64,000 bases of DNA from Gammaproteobacteria bacterium HGW-Gammaproteobacteria-2 (GCA_002840015.1 PGZE01000021.1:1-64000); one strand, 5' to 3'. Positions 34,805 through 43,889 are shown, counted from the stretch's first letter. Program-made: numbers and translations. Notes: a model not told the origin generated them from the letters alone.

Positions 34805-36274
34805 TTACTCGCGCCAGAATTGCGGGCTGAACAATACCAGCACGCTGAACACTTCCAGCCGACCGAGCACCATCGCAAAACTACTGACCCAGATACTCAG
34901 GTCGCTCATGTCGCGGAAGTTTGCCGCCACGCCACCAAGGCCAGGGCCCAGATTGTTCATGGTCGCGGCCGTTGCTGAAAAGGCAGTTACCACATCGACA
35001 CCGGTTGCCGCAAACAGCAAGGTCATCAGCAGAAAACTCAAGATGTACAAAGTGCAAAATCCGCTGACCGAAAGCACGATGCTTTCGCTGACCCGTTTGC
35101 CGCCGATCTTGACCAGAAACTGGCCTTTGGGATGCACCAGTTGCTTTACTTCACGCAAGCCCTGACGCACCACCATCATCACCCGCGCCACTTTCATTCC
35201 GCCCGCCGTCGAACCGGCCGAGCCGCCAACAAAACTGACCATTATCAACAACAGCGGCGCATACAGCGGCCAACCGGAAAACCCGGTGGTGCCAAAGCCA
35301 GTGGTGGTCATGTTGGATACGGTTTGAAACACGCCATGACGCAGCGCAGTAGGGAAACTGTCAAATGCATTGCCAAACAACAACGCAGCGGTCACTGCCA
35401 ACGACACAACAAGCATGATCGTCAGATAGGAACGCAACTCCGAATCGGTTACATAGTGCGCGGTGGTGGCGCGCTTCCAGGCATAGAAATGCAGGCCGAA
35501 GTTGATGCCGCCCATCATCATGAACACGATCGCAATGACATCGAGAACGGGCGAATTCCAGTAGCCAAAACTGGCGTCATGGGTGGAAAAACCACCGGTG
35601 GCCATGGTCGCCATGGCATGGCCGACCGCATCAAAAAAACTCATACCGGCAGCCCAGTAGGCCAGTGCGCACAGCACATTGAGCGCCGCATACACCGCCC
35701 ACAGCGCCTTGGCGGTGTCAGCAATGCGCGGGGTGAGTTTGGAGTCCTTCTGCGGGCCGGTGCTCTCGGCGCGAAACAATTGCATGCCGCCGACGCGCAG
35801 CATCGGCAGGATCGCTACCGCCAGAATCACGATACCCATGCCGCCAATGAAGTTCAGCGACTGGCGAAAAAACAGTACGCTGCGCGGTAACTCGTCAAGA
35901 CCAACGATGACCGTGGCGCCGGTAGTGGTGATGCCGGATACCGCCTCGAACACCGCATCGGTGTAGGACAGGTGCGGCGCGGTCAGCACAAACGGGATGG
36001 CGGCAACCAACCCAACCACCACCCAGGTCATGGTGACGATGAAAAAGCCATCGCGCAGGCGCAGCTCGTAATCGACATGGCGCACCGGAAACCACATGGC
36101 AAAGCCGATCGCCAGCGCCAACAAAAAGCTGTCGAGAAATGCCGTCGCACTGGGTTCGGCGAGTACCAGTGCAATCAGCAACGGCGGCACTGAAATCAGC
36201 GAAGTCAGGCCCACCAGCGCGCCCAGAATCCGCTGGATCGCCTGAAAGCGCCGTGCAGCGCGCTTCAAAGCCAC
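34805..36274 (-). CDS. trkH: Potassium uptake channel subunit TrkH
   Basis: A 489-residue inner-membrane potassium translocator with the four-fold pore-loop architecture. Each pore loop is visible: SGITTTGATV, ATMATGGFSTHDAS, QTVSNMTTTGFGTTGF and SATAATMNNLGPGLG. RQSLNFIGGMGIVILAVAILP and SFVGGSAGSTAGGMKVARV are family signatures. The length is normal. It begins with GTG at 36274, overlapping the 3' end of trkA by ten bases. It would need the TrkA ring for gating. Confidence 0.95.
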   Translation of the reverse strand: MALKRAARRFQAIQRILGALVGLTSLISVPPLLIALVLAEPSATAFLDSFLLALAIGFAMWFPVRHVDYELRLRDGFFIVTMTWVVVGLVAAIPFVLTAPHLSYTDAVFEAVSGITTTGATVIVGLDELPRSVLFFRQSLNFIGGMGIVILAVAILPMLRVGGMQLFRAESTGPQKDSKLTPRIADTAKALWAVYAALNVLCALAYWAAGMSFFDAVGHAMATMATGGFSTHDASFGYWNSPVLDVIAIVFMMMGGINFGLHFYAWKRATTAHYVTDSELRSYLTIMLVVSLAVTAALLFGNAFDSFPTALRHGVFQTVSNMTTTGFGTTGFSGWPLYAPLLLIMVSFVGGSAGSTAGGMKVARVMMVVRQGLREVKQLVHPKGQFLVKIGGKRVSESIVLSVSGFCTLYILSFLLMTLLFAATGVDVVTAFSATAATMNNLGPGLGGVAANFRDMSDLSIWVSSFAMVLGRLEVFSVLVLFSPQFWRE

Positions 36275-37485
36275 GTCGCACCGGCCTGAAACAGCGCGTT
36301 CACTTCCGGCAACTGGCGTTTGTCCATCAGGAACACGATCAAATGATCTTCGGGCTCGATCACCACATCGTGATGCGCGATCAGCAGCTTTTCACCACGC
36401 ACAATGCCACCGATGGTAGCGGTTTCAGGCAGATCGAGCTCATCCACGGTTCGGCCAATAATGCGCGAGGTGCGGCCGTCGCCGCGCGCCACCGCTTCGA
36501 TCGCCTCGGCGGCGCCGCGCCGCAGTGAATGCACACGCGCCGGCGAACCTTCGCGGATATGCGCCAGCAAGGCGCCCAAGGTGACCTGCTGCGGGCTCAC
36601 CGCAATATCGATCGGGCCACCCTGCACCAGATCGGCGTATGCGGGCCGATTGATCAACGCGATCACCCGCGAACAACCCAGGCGCTTGGCCAGCATCGCC
36701 GACAGGATGTTGGCCTCATCATCATTGGTCAGCGCGCAATAGACATCGGTCTGATCGATGTTCTCCTCGCGCAGCAAATCCTCGTCGGCGGCATCGAGCT
36801 CAACCCGGCGCAGTTCGTTCATCACCGTCAAGATGTCGCGCCGGTCAGCAAGGAAAAACACCTCGTCGTTGGCCTCGATCACCGTGGTGCCTTCCGGCTT
36901 CACCGCGCGGTTGCCACGATAGATTGCCGCCACCCGGGCATCGACCCCAGTCGGCAGATGATTGCGCAGCTCCTTGATCTGATGCCCGACCAAAGCACCG
37001 CCGGGCACCGCGCGTACCGCCACCAGCTGTGCCCGACCTTCAGCAAAATCGAGCACCTGCAGTGCGCCGGGATGTTCGATCAGGCGTTCAACATGACGGC
37101 ACACCAGGTGCTCGGGGCTGATTGCCGCGCTGACCGCCGCGTTCTCGCCCTGGGTCAAGCCATCGAGCTGCAAATATTCGGCCTCGCGCACCCGCGCCAC
37201 CCGCGCCGGGGTGCGATAACGGCGGCGGGCAACATCGCAGGCAACCAGATTCACTTCATCGCTGGAAGTGACCGCCACCAGTAATTCCGCATCTTCGGCA
37301 CCGGCCTGGCCGAGCACACTGGGCAACGAGGCGTGCCCGACGACTGTACGAATATCCAGCCGTTCAGAGAGCTCGCGCAAACGTGCGGCATCGGTATCGA
37401 CCACGGTGATGTCGTTGTTTTCCGAGGCCAGCGCTGCGGCGACTGACGAACCGACCTGCCCTGCGCCAAGAATCAAAATCTTCAT
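36265..37485 (-). CDS. trkA: Trk potassium uptake regulatory subunit TrkA, with an internal deletion
   Basis: TrkA is a cytosolic NAD(H)-binding protein that gates TrkH. Normal TrkA has two RCK repeats of about 225 residues (about 458 total). This one is 406 residues. The first half is normal (MKILILGAGQVGSSVAAAL, AVTSSDEVNLVACDVAR). The second half resumes at DAADEDLLREENIDQTDVYCALTNDDEANILSAML and ends normally. The second Rossmann nucleotide-binding loop (expected between ELRRVE and GDAAD) is missing in frame, about 50 residues. This would abolish nucleotide binding in the second repeat. The junction is near 36798. Confidence 0.9.
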   Translation of the reverse strand: MKILILGAGQVGSSVAAALASENNDITVVDTDAARLRELSERLDIRTVVGHASLPSVLGQAGAEDAELLVAVTSSDEVNLVACDVARRRYRTPARVARVREAEYLQLDGLTQGENAAVSAAISPEHLVCRHVERLIEHPGALQVLDFAEGRAQLVAVRAVPGGALVGHQIKELRNHLPTGVDARVAAIYRGNRAVKPEGTTVIEANDEVFFLADRRDILTVMNELRRVELDAADEDLLREENIDQTDVYCALTNDDEANILSAMLAKRLGCSRVIALINRPAYADLVQGGPIDIAVSPQQVTLGALLAHIREGSPARVHSLRRGAAEAIEAVARGDGRTSRIIGRTVDELDLPETATIGGIVRGEKLLIAHHDVVIEPEDHLIVFLMDKRQLPEVNALFQAGATWL

Positions 37486-37602
37486 GCGTTCCCCTGTGAA
37501 CCAACAGACATTGCCGGGCCAGACCCCTATGTGTGCGCTATTCTAAGCCGCTCGGACACGCGCTGCTGAGTTCTGCGCTGCACCGGCCACTTCGGAGTGT
37601 TT

Positions 37603-38409
37603 ATGGGTGTCACGGGCACGGAGCGACCACTACCCATTTCTGGTGTGGTGATCGCCAAAAATGAAGCGGACCGCATCGAGCGCTGTGTGCGTTCGCTGAT
37701 CGGCCTGTGCGCTGAAGTGGTGGTGCTCGACTCCGGCTCCAGCGACGATACGGTGGCGCGCGCGCTCGCAGCCGGTGCGCGTGTGGAACATCAGGAGTGG
37801 CTCGGTTTTTCCAGCCAGAAAAATGTCGCGGTATCGCGTGCCACCCAGCCATGGGTGCTGCTGCTCGATGCCGATGAGTGGTTGGTACCCAGCGGCGCAC
37901 GGCGGGTGCGTGAATTGTTCGAACGCCGCCCGGACGGCAACGCGTTGATCGAGCGTGCCGATATCTGGCGCTTGCTACGACGCACCCGCTTTCTTGGTCG
38001 CAGCCTGCGTCATGGCGGCTGGGGCAACGAGGCGGTCGAGCGGCTGTTCCGCGTCAATTGCCGCTACCTGCCGGCGCGTGTGCATGAAAGCCTGGATCGA
38101 CGTGGCAAGAAAGTGCTGCGCCTGCCGGCACGCATCGAACACGATACCGCGCGCAATCAGGCGGAGTATGAAGCCAAGCTCGATAGTTACGCCGAGTTGT
38201 TCGCGCGGCAACGCCACGCCCAGGGTATTCGCGGCTATTGGATCGACGCATGGCTGCATGCCGGCGCTTATTGGCTGAAGAATTATTGGTTTCGTGCTGG
38301 ATTTCTCGATGGCCGCGCGGGCGCGATCTACCATTACCTGCACAGCCGCTACGTGTTCCGCAAGTACCGGCGGTTGTGGCAGTTGCGCGATGCAGCCATC
38401 GAACCGTAA
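37603..38409 (+). CDS. Family 2 glycosyltransferase, KdtX/WaaE-like
   Basis: A 268-residue cytoplasmic transferase. The nucleotide-binding fold starts ISGVVIAKNEADRIERCVRSL, then VVVLDSGSSDDTVARA, and the metal-binding DADEWLVP. The middle (RADIWRLLRRTRFLGRSLRHGGW, VERLFRVNCRYLPARVHE) is characteristic of KdtX/WaaE, which add sugars to the lipopolysaccharide inner core or related envelope glycans. CGGAG stands five bases before the ATG at 37603. It is followed by oleD within 20 bases. Confidence 0.85.
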   Translation: MGVTGTERPLPISGVVIAKNEADRIERCVRSLIGLCAEVVVLDSGSSDDTVARALAAGARVEHQEWLGFSSQKNVAVSRATQPWVLLLDADEWLVPSGARRVRELFERRPDGNALIERADIWRLLRRTRFLGRSLRHGGWGNEAVERLFRVNCRYLPARVHESLDRRGKKVLRLPARIEHDTARNQAEYEAKLDSYAELFARQRHAQGIRGYWIDAWLHAGAYWLKNYWFRAGFLDGRAGAIYHYLHSRYVFRKYRRLWQLRDAAIEP

Positions 38410-38428
38410 CCACGGGTAACGACACACC

Positions 38429-39390
38429 ATGGACATTCTTGTTACCGGCGGCGGTGGTTTTCTCGGCCAGGCGATCTGTCGGCTGTTGGTCGCACGTGGC
38501 TACCGTGTCAGCAGTTTTTCGCGGCAAGCGCACCCGGCGCTGGACACGATCGGCGTCATCCAGATTCGCGGTGACCTTGCCGATGCGGTCGCGGTGGGTG
38601 CCGCATGTGCCGGCCGCGACGCGGTGTTCCACAACGCCGCCAAGGCCGGTGCCTGGGGCGCGTATGCGGATTATCATCGCGCCAATGTCAGCGGCACACA
38701 GAACGTGCTCGATGCCTGCCGGGCACAGGGCATTGCACGTTTGGTGTACACCTCCACACCTAGCGTCACCCATCGTGCCGGACATGCAGTGGAAGGCGGT
38801 AACGAATTCGACACGCCGTACGGCGATCCCTTTCGCGCCGCGTATCCGACCACCAAGGCAATTGCCGAACGCGCCGTGCTCGCCGCCAATGACGCAACGT
38901 TGGCGAGGGGCCGGGCGATCCGCACCTGCTACCCGGCCTCATTGCCCGCGCCCGCGCCGGCCGCTTGCGCCTGATTGATGGCGGTAACAATCGCATCGAT
39001 ACCACGTATGTCGACAATGCCGCGCAGGCGCATGTCGATGCTTTCGATCACCTGTGGCCCGGCAGTGCCTGCTCCGGCAAGGCCTACTTCATTTCCAACG
39101 GTGAACCACGGCCATTGCGCGAGATCGTCAATGCCCTGTTGTGCGCCGCCGACGCCCCACAGGTGAGCGCAGCTATTCCATATCGCCTCGCGTATGGCAT
39201 CGGTGCGGCATGTGAATTGGCCTGGCGCAGCCTGCCACTACGCGGTGAACCGCCGCTGACCCGGTTCCTCACTGAGCAATTGGCGACACCGCACTGGTAC
39301 GACATCAGCGCTGCCGAACGCGATTTTGGCTATCGGCCACGTATTTCCCTTGATGAGGGGCTTGACCGGTTGGCACGGATGCTGCGTTGA
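38429..39390 (+). pseudogene. oleD: Olefin biosynthesis NADPH-dependent reductase OleD, split by a 28-base deletion
   Basis: OleD is a short-chain (extended) dehydrogenase that reduces the beta-keto acid made by OleA to a beta-hydroxy acid, the substrate of OleC. The first frame (38429-38974) has the nucleotide loop [47 protein letters not shown] and [21 protein letters not shown], then leaves frame. The rest ([62 protein letters not shown]) is in the next frame. Homologues have about ten residues (pattern TVALRPHLIW) exactly where the junction falls (between 38906 and 38907), so 28 bases are missing. oleB and oleC are 14 kb away on the opposite strand. Confidence 0.92.
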
Positions 39391-39483
39391 GTCGGCCGGT
39401 CGCTCGCAAGGTGAGCTCCCACAGGGCAGGTCGTGGTTTTTGTGGGGCAACTGTGTTACTCGCTGGTGCCAATTCGCACAGTT

Positions 39484-39548
39484 GTGGGAGCCGGCCTGCC
39501 GGCGAACAATCTTGCGACAACTTCGCGCGCAAGGCGCGCTCCCACAAA
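39484..39548. repeat. REP-like palindrome pair
   Basis: GTGGGAGCCGGCCTGCCGGCG at one side and GCGCGCAAGGCGCGCTCCCAC at the other form nested inverted arms. It is nearly identical to the element at 42332-42397. The 39391-39684 gap also contains related partial copies but no gene. Confidence 0.8.
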
Positions 39549-39684
39549 CGCCTTGAAGCACCCCTGTATCCCACCCTGCGGGCGATCCGCCTGCCGGCAG
39601 GCAGGCCGCGCGAAGCAACCGACCGTCAGCCACGGACTTCCGACATGACAAAGTCAGCGCGATTCGGTGCATTACAATAGGCAC

Positions 39685-40335
39685 ATGACCGATACCCGCA
39701 GCTCGCCACTGGACCGCATCAAGCCCCTCGCCGGCCTCGCCCTGGAACGCGCGCTTGCGCATATGCTGGCACTCGACCCCGATACCCAGGCGGCCTTGCG
39801 CAAGCTCGATGGCCGCCGTATCACCCTGAGTTTGCAGGCGCCCGCCGTTGCCTTGACGCTGACGGTGATCGATGGCGGCTTGAAAGTCGGGCCGGCGCAG
39901 CACGATCCCGAGCCCGATCTAGCGGTGAAGGCCACCCTTGCCGGCCTGCTGGCGCAGCTGCCGTTTGCGCACAGCGGCGCAACCGCAACCGGCCGCCTGA
40001 AGCTTGCCGGCGATGCCGAACTGGCGCGCGAGTTGCAACAACTGGCACAGCGCTTCGACCCCGATTGGGACAAACCCTTTGCCGAGATGTTCGGCGAGGT
40101 GCTGGGGGTGCAGATCGCACGCATCCTGCGCGAGGGCCTGCGCGCCGGCTTGGCGCACGCCAAGACACTGGCCCGCGACAGCGCCGAATACCTCACCGAA
40201 GAATCGCGCGACATCGCCTCGAAGATGGAGCTGGACAGCTTTCACGACGATGTCGATAGCGTGCGCGAACAGGTGGATCGCATTACTGCACGGATCGAGC
40301 GACTGCAATCCAGGGTGCCGGGGGCCGATTCGTGA
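39685..40335 (+). CDS. ubiJ: Ubiquinone biosynthesis accessory factor UbiJ
   Basis: A 216-residue protein with an SCP2 sterol-carrier-like N-terminal half (LERALAHMLALDPDTQAALRKLDGRRITLSLQAPAVALTLTVIDGG) and a C-terminal coiled coil (SFHDDVDSVREQVDRITARIERLQ). UbiJ binds hydrophobic ubiquinone intermediates in the soluble Ubi complex and partners UbiK, which is also in this window. The ATG at 39685 is preferred to 39667. The stop overlaps ubiB by four bases (GTGA). Confidence 0.9.
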   Translation: MTDTRSSPLDRIKPLAGLALERALAHMLALDPDTQAALRKLDGRRITLSLQAPAVALTLTVIDGGLKVGPAQHDPEPDLAVKATLAGLLAQLPFAHSGATATGRLKLAGDAELARELQQLAQRFDPDWDKPFAEMFGEVLGVQIARILREGLRAGLAHAKTLARDSAEYLTEESRDIASKMELDSFHDDVDSVREQVDRITARIERLQSRVPGADS

Positions 40336-41984
40336 GCACGCTATCGCGCGCGTTTCGCATCGCCCGAATCGCTCGGCGTCATCGGCTTGATACCTTTCTC
40401 GAACACACCGCGCTGGCGCCGGTAACCCGGCTGTTACGGCCGTTCGTGTCCGCACGCCCAGGCGAAGCCGATGCTTCGCGCGGTGAGCGCCTGCGCCTGG
40501 CGTTGCAGGAACTTGGCCCGCTGTTCGTGAAGTTCGGCCAAGTGCTCTCGACCCGCCGCGATCTGTTGCCGCCCGACATCGCCGACGCGCTGGCATTGTT
40601 GCAGGATCGGGTTGCGCCGTTCCCCGGCGAGCAAGCTGAAGCCGAGGTACAAGCGGCGCTGGGCAAACCGGTGGCAGAATTGTTTGCGCGCTTCGAACGC
40701 ACTCCGCTGGCATCAGCCTCTATCGCACAGGTCCATGCGGCTACCCTGCACGATGGCCGCGATGTGGTGGTGAAGGTGCTGCGCCCTGGCGTGGCCAAAC
40801 GCATCAGCGAGGATCTGGACCTGCTGCGCTTGCTGGCGCGCGCGGTGGATCGGGTACACCCCGATGCGGCCCGCATTCGCCCGCTCGATGTGGTTGCCGA
40901 ACTCGAGCGCGCGCTGCGCCACGAGATCGACCTGCAGCGCGAAGGCGCCAATGCCAGTTTGCTGCGACGCAATTTCGCGGATTCACCCGATCTGTACGTG
41001 CCCGAGGTGTTCTGGAGCCACAGCAGCGAGCGCGTACTCACCCTGGAACGCGTACATGGCATCCGCGCCGATGATGTTGCCGCCATCCGCGCCGCCGGCA
41101 TCGACCCGCACCGGCTTGCCACCAAGGGCGTGCGTGTGTTCTACACCCAGGTCTTTCGCGACAACTTTTTCCATGCCGATGCGCATCCGGGCAATATCTG
41201 GATCGATACCAGCCAGATTGAAAACCCGCGTTTCATTGCGCTTGATTTCGGCATCGTCGGCTCACTGTCGGAGACCGATCGGTTCTATCTGGCGGAAAAC
41301 TTCACCGCGATGTTCGCGCGCGACTATCAGCGCATCGCGCAGTTGCATATCGATGCCGGCTGGATGCCGGCCTCACTCGACCTGGAAGAACTCACAGCCG
41401 ACGTGCGCACCGTGTGCGAGCCGTACTTCAGCCGGCCACTAAGCGAGATCGCGCTGGGCGAGGTGTTGTTGAAAATCTTCCAGATGGCGCGCAAGAACCA
41501 GCTCACCATCCAGCCGCAGTTGATCTTGCTGCAAAAGACGTTGCTCAACATCGAAGGGCTGGGCCGCACGCTCGATCCGCAACTGGATCTGTGGGCGGTG
41601 GCGCAGCCGGTGCTGGCCGACATCCTGCGTGAACAGCGGCGGCCGCGCGCCATCGCCAAGCGTCTGCGTGCGCAGTTGCCGGGCTGGTTGAAAGCCGCAC
41701 CGCACATGCCCGAGTTGGTACACAGTTATTTGCAGCAGGCCGTGCGTGGCGACGCCACCTTGCGCCTGCGCTCGGAAGACCTGGCCGAACTGGCCAGCGT
41801 TACCCGCAGCGGCCAACGGCGCACGGTTTTTGCCATCCTCGGCGCCGCACTGGGCATCATGGCGACGGTGTTGCATGGGCTGGAAGCGGGCGGTGTGCGC
41901 TATGCCGGCGTGCCGCTAGCGGCATGGCTGCTCGGTGCTGGTGCATTCGCAGCGTTCATCGCCGCCTGGCCACGGCAGCGCTGA
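40332..41984 (+). CDS. ubiB: Ubiquinone biosynthesis kinase-like protein UbiB
   Basis: A 550-residue atypical protein kinase/ATPase (ABC1/ADCK family) that supports ubiquinone biosynthesis, probably by extracting lipid intermediates from the membrane. The KxGQ-type motif appears as FVKFGQVLSTRRDLLP; the alanine-rich loop as PLASASIAQVHAATL; then VVVKVLRPGV (Lys), FYTQVFRDNFFHADAHPGNIW and LDFGIVGSLS. Two C-terminal membrane helices (TVFAILGAALGIMATVL, VPLAAWLLGAGAFAAFIAAW) anchor it. Start codon is GTG, overlapping ubiJ. Confidence 0.96.
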   Translation: MSTLSRAFRIARIARRHRLDTFLEHTALAPVTRLLRPFVSARPGEADASRGERLRLALQELGPLFVKFGQVLSTRRDLLPPDIADALALLQDRVAPFPGEQAEAEVQAALGKPVAELFARFERTPLASASIAQVHAATLHDGRDVVVKVLRPGVAKRISEDLDLLRLLARAVDRVHPDAARIRPLDVVAELERALRHEIDLQREGANASLLRRNFADSPDLYVPEVFWSHSSERVLTLERVHGIRADDVAAIRAAGIDPHRLATKGVRVFYTQVFRDNFFHADAHPGNIWIDTSQIENPRFIALDFGIVGSLSETDRFYLAENFTAMFARDYQRIAQLHIDAGWMPASLDLEELTADVRTVCEPYFSRPLSEIALGEVLLKIFQMARKNQLTIQPQLILLQKTLLNIEGLGRTLDPQLDLWAVAQPVLADILREQRRPRAIAKRLRAQLPGWLKAAPHMPELVHSYLQQAVRGDATLRLRSEDLAELASVTRSGQRRTVFAILGAALGIMATVLHGLEAGGVRYAGVPLAAWLLGAGAFAAFIAAWPRQR

Positions 41985-41985
41985 G

Positions 41986-42180
41986 ATGCTGTTCGTCTAT
42001 TTGTTGTCATGTGCTCTGACCGCCTATGTGGTGTTCGGCGATGGTGGCGAAATCCTGGCAGAGCATCTGCTGCCGCTGCTGTTGCCGCATATCGCGCACG
42101 ATATCCAGCGGGTACGGCGCACTACCGGCCTGCTGTGGATGGGGTTTACCGTCATCGCGTTCTGGCGGGGTTGGTTGTAA
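41986..42180 (+). CDS. Small hydrophobic protein of unknown function
   Basis: A 64-residue open frame that starts one base after the ubiB stop. It has one or two hydrophobic segments (MLFVYLLSCALTAYVVFGDG and GLLWMGFTVIAFWRGWL) around an acidic/basic middle (EILAEHLLPLLLPHIAHDIQRVRRTTG). No family is recognised. The close coupling to ubiB and clean coding frame support a real gene, perhaps a membrane-associated helper. Confidence 0.5.
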   Translation: MLFVYLLSCALTAYVVFGDGGEILAEHLLPLLLPHIAHDIQRVRRTTGLLWMGFTVIAFWRGWL

Positions 42181-42233
42181 TTGCCGGTGGTGATGGGATT
42201 GCTGACCTGATCGCGTAACCACGATCCCCACGC

Positions 42234-42306
42234 AGGATGGGTAGAGCGCAGCGAAACCCATCGCTGTTGCAGGGTGTGATGGGTTTCGCTGCGCTCTACC
42301 CATCCT
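42234..42306. repeat. Perfect 29-bp inverted repeat
   Basis: The left arm 42234-42262 (starting AGGATGGGTAGAGCG) and right arm 42278-42306 (ending CGCTCTACCCATCCT) are exact reverse complements with a 15-base loop. The type GGGTAGAGCGCAGCGAAACCC is a known kind of dispersed palindromic element in Gammaproteobacteria. The gap 42181-42532 holds this, a REP-like element and no gene. Confidence 0.9.
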
Positions 42307-42331
42307 ACTTAATGGTGCCAAGCCGTGCTGC

Positions 42332-42397
42332 TGTGGGAGCCGGCCTGCCGGCGAACAACCGTGCGACAGTTTCGCGCGCAAGGCGCGCTCCCACAAA
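42332..42397. repeat. REP-like palindrome pair, second copy
   Basis: TGTGGGAGCCGGCCTGCCGG to CGCGCTCCCACA with the same internal arms as the element at 39484-39548. Confidence 0.8.
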
Positions 42398-42532
42398 CGC
42401 CATCAAGCATTACTGTGGAGCCCAGCCCGTGGGCGACCACGCGCGGCTTTGCGTATCCCCGCCATACCCGGATAATGCAAACGCGGTTGCCGCTCGCAAC
42501 GAATGGCATCGTGTACCTACCGGGAGCCGGGA

Positions 42533-43869
42533 ATGGCCGAAGCCATCCGCCACGACAAGACCACACGCCAGCTCAAGCTACTGTCGCAGGCGCTGGATTC
42601 CGGTCGTCTTGGCCCGGTACGGCGTTTGGTCAACACTCTGTCACCGGCAGAGATCGGCAACCTGCTCGAATCGCTGCCACCGGCGCGGCGCGCGGTGGTG
42701 TGGGGTCTGGTGGATGCCGAAGACGACGGCGAGGTGCTGCTGCATGTCGGCGAAGAAGTCCGTGAAAGCCTGCTGGCCGACATGGATCCCGATGAAATCA
42801 TCGCGGCGGTAGAAGACCTCGACATCGATGATCTCGCCGATCTGGTCGAGGACTTGCCCGACACCGTGATCGAGGAAGTGCTCAAGTCGATGGATCGCGA
42901 GAATCGCGAACGGCTTGAGCAGGCGTTGTCCTGATGAACCCGGACGTAATCACGGTGCGCGCCGATGTCACCCTCGATGTGGTGCTGCGCTACCTGCGCC
43001 TGCGCGGTGAAATGCCGGAGCATACCGATCATTTATTCGTGGTCAGCCGTCGTCACCAGTACATCGGCCGCTTGGCGGTCACTGCGTTGCTGACGCATGA
43101 ACCTACCACACCGATCAACGAATTGATCGACGACGAACAACCGGCGTTTTCTGCAGGCACATCCGCCAACGAAGTAGCCAATCAGTTTTCCGACCACGAC
43201 TGGGTCAGTGCGCCAGTGGTGGATGCCAACAACATCCTGCTCGGCCGCATCACCATCGACGACGTGGTCGATATCATCCGTGAACAGGCCGAGCACCAGA
43301 CCCTTGGCGCCGCCGGCCTGGACGAAGACGAGGACATGTTCAGCCCGGTGCGGCGCGCAGTGAAACGCCGCGCATTGTGGCTCGGCATCAACCTGATCAC
43401 TGCCTTCCTCGCGGCGGCGGTTATCGGCCGGTTCGAAGCCACGTTGCAGCAGGTGGTTGCGCTGGCGGTGCTGATGCCGATCGTCGCCGGCATGGGTGGC
43501 AACGCCGGCACCCAGGTGCTCACCCTGATGGTGCGCGGTCTTGCGCTGGGTCAGATCGGCAGCTCCAACCTGCGCGCGCTGTTGACCAAGGAGTTGCTGG
43601 TCGCGCTGTTCAACGGCCTGCTCTGGGGCGCGGTAACCGGTATCGCCGCAGCGATCTGGTTTCAGGGCATCGCCATTGGCCTGGTTATCTTCGCGGCGCT
43701 GGTCATCAACCTGGTTGCTGCCGCCGGTGCCGGCGTGCTGGTACCGCTCACCCTCAAGCGCATGGGCATCGACCCGGCCCTGGCCGGCACCGTGGTGCTG
43801 ACCACCGTCACCGATGTGATCGGGTTTCTCGCATTTCTCGGCCTTGGGACGTTGCTGCTGTTGGGGTGA
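42533..43869 (+). pseudogene. mgtE: Magnesium transporter MgtE, split by a 25-base deletion
   Basis: MgtE is a dimeric inner-membrane Mg2+ channel with a cytosolic N-domain, two CBS domains and five membrane helices. The N-domain (42533-42934) ends ...RENRERLEQALS and a TGA. The rest begins with an overlapping ATG at 42934: MNPDVITVRADVTLDVVLRYL, CBS domains, GRITIDDVVDIIREQ, then helices including VLMPIVAGMGGNAGTQVLTL (pore). In homologues, the segment YPEDSAGGL (or YPEDTAGGL) stands exactly between LS and MN. Nine codons with a frame change correspond to 25 missing bases. The RBS GGGAG before 42533 is good. A two-gene split is less likely because that linker is a conserved part of the protein. 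Confidence 0.9.
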
Positions 43870-43889
43870 TTGTCAGCCACAACACGTCA

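Noticed and set aside
38880-38975. Programmed ribosomal frameshift in oleD
   Set aside because: About ten conserved residues are missing at the junction, so a frameshift could not restore the protein; no slippery sequence is present.
42533-43869. MgtE as a genuine two-gene system coupled by TGATG
   Set aside because: The conserved YPEDxAGGL linker is absent from both halves and the frame change equals a 25-base loss, so deletion explains it better.
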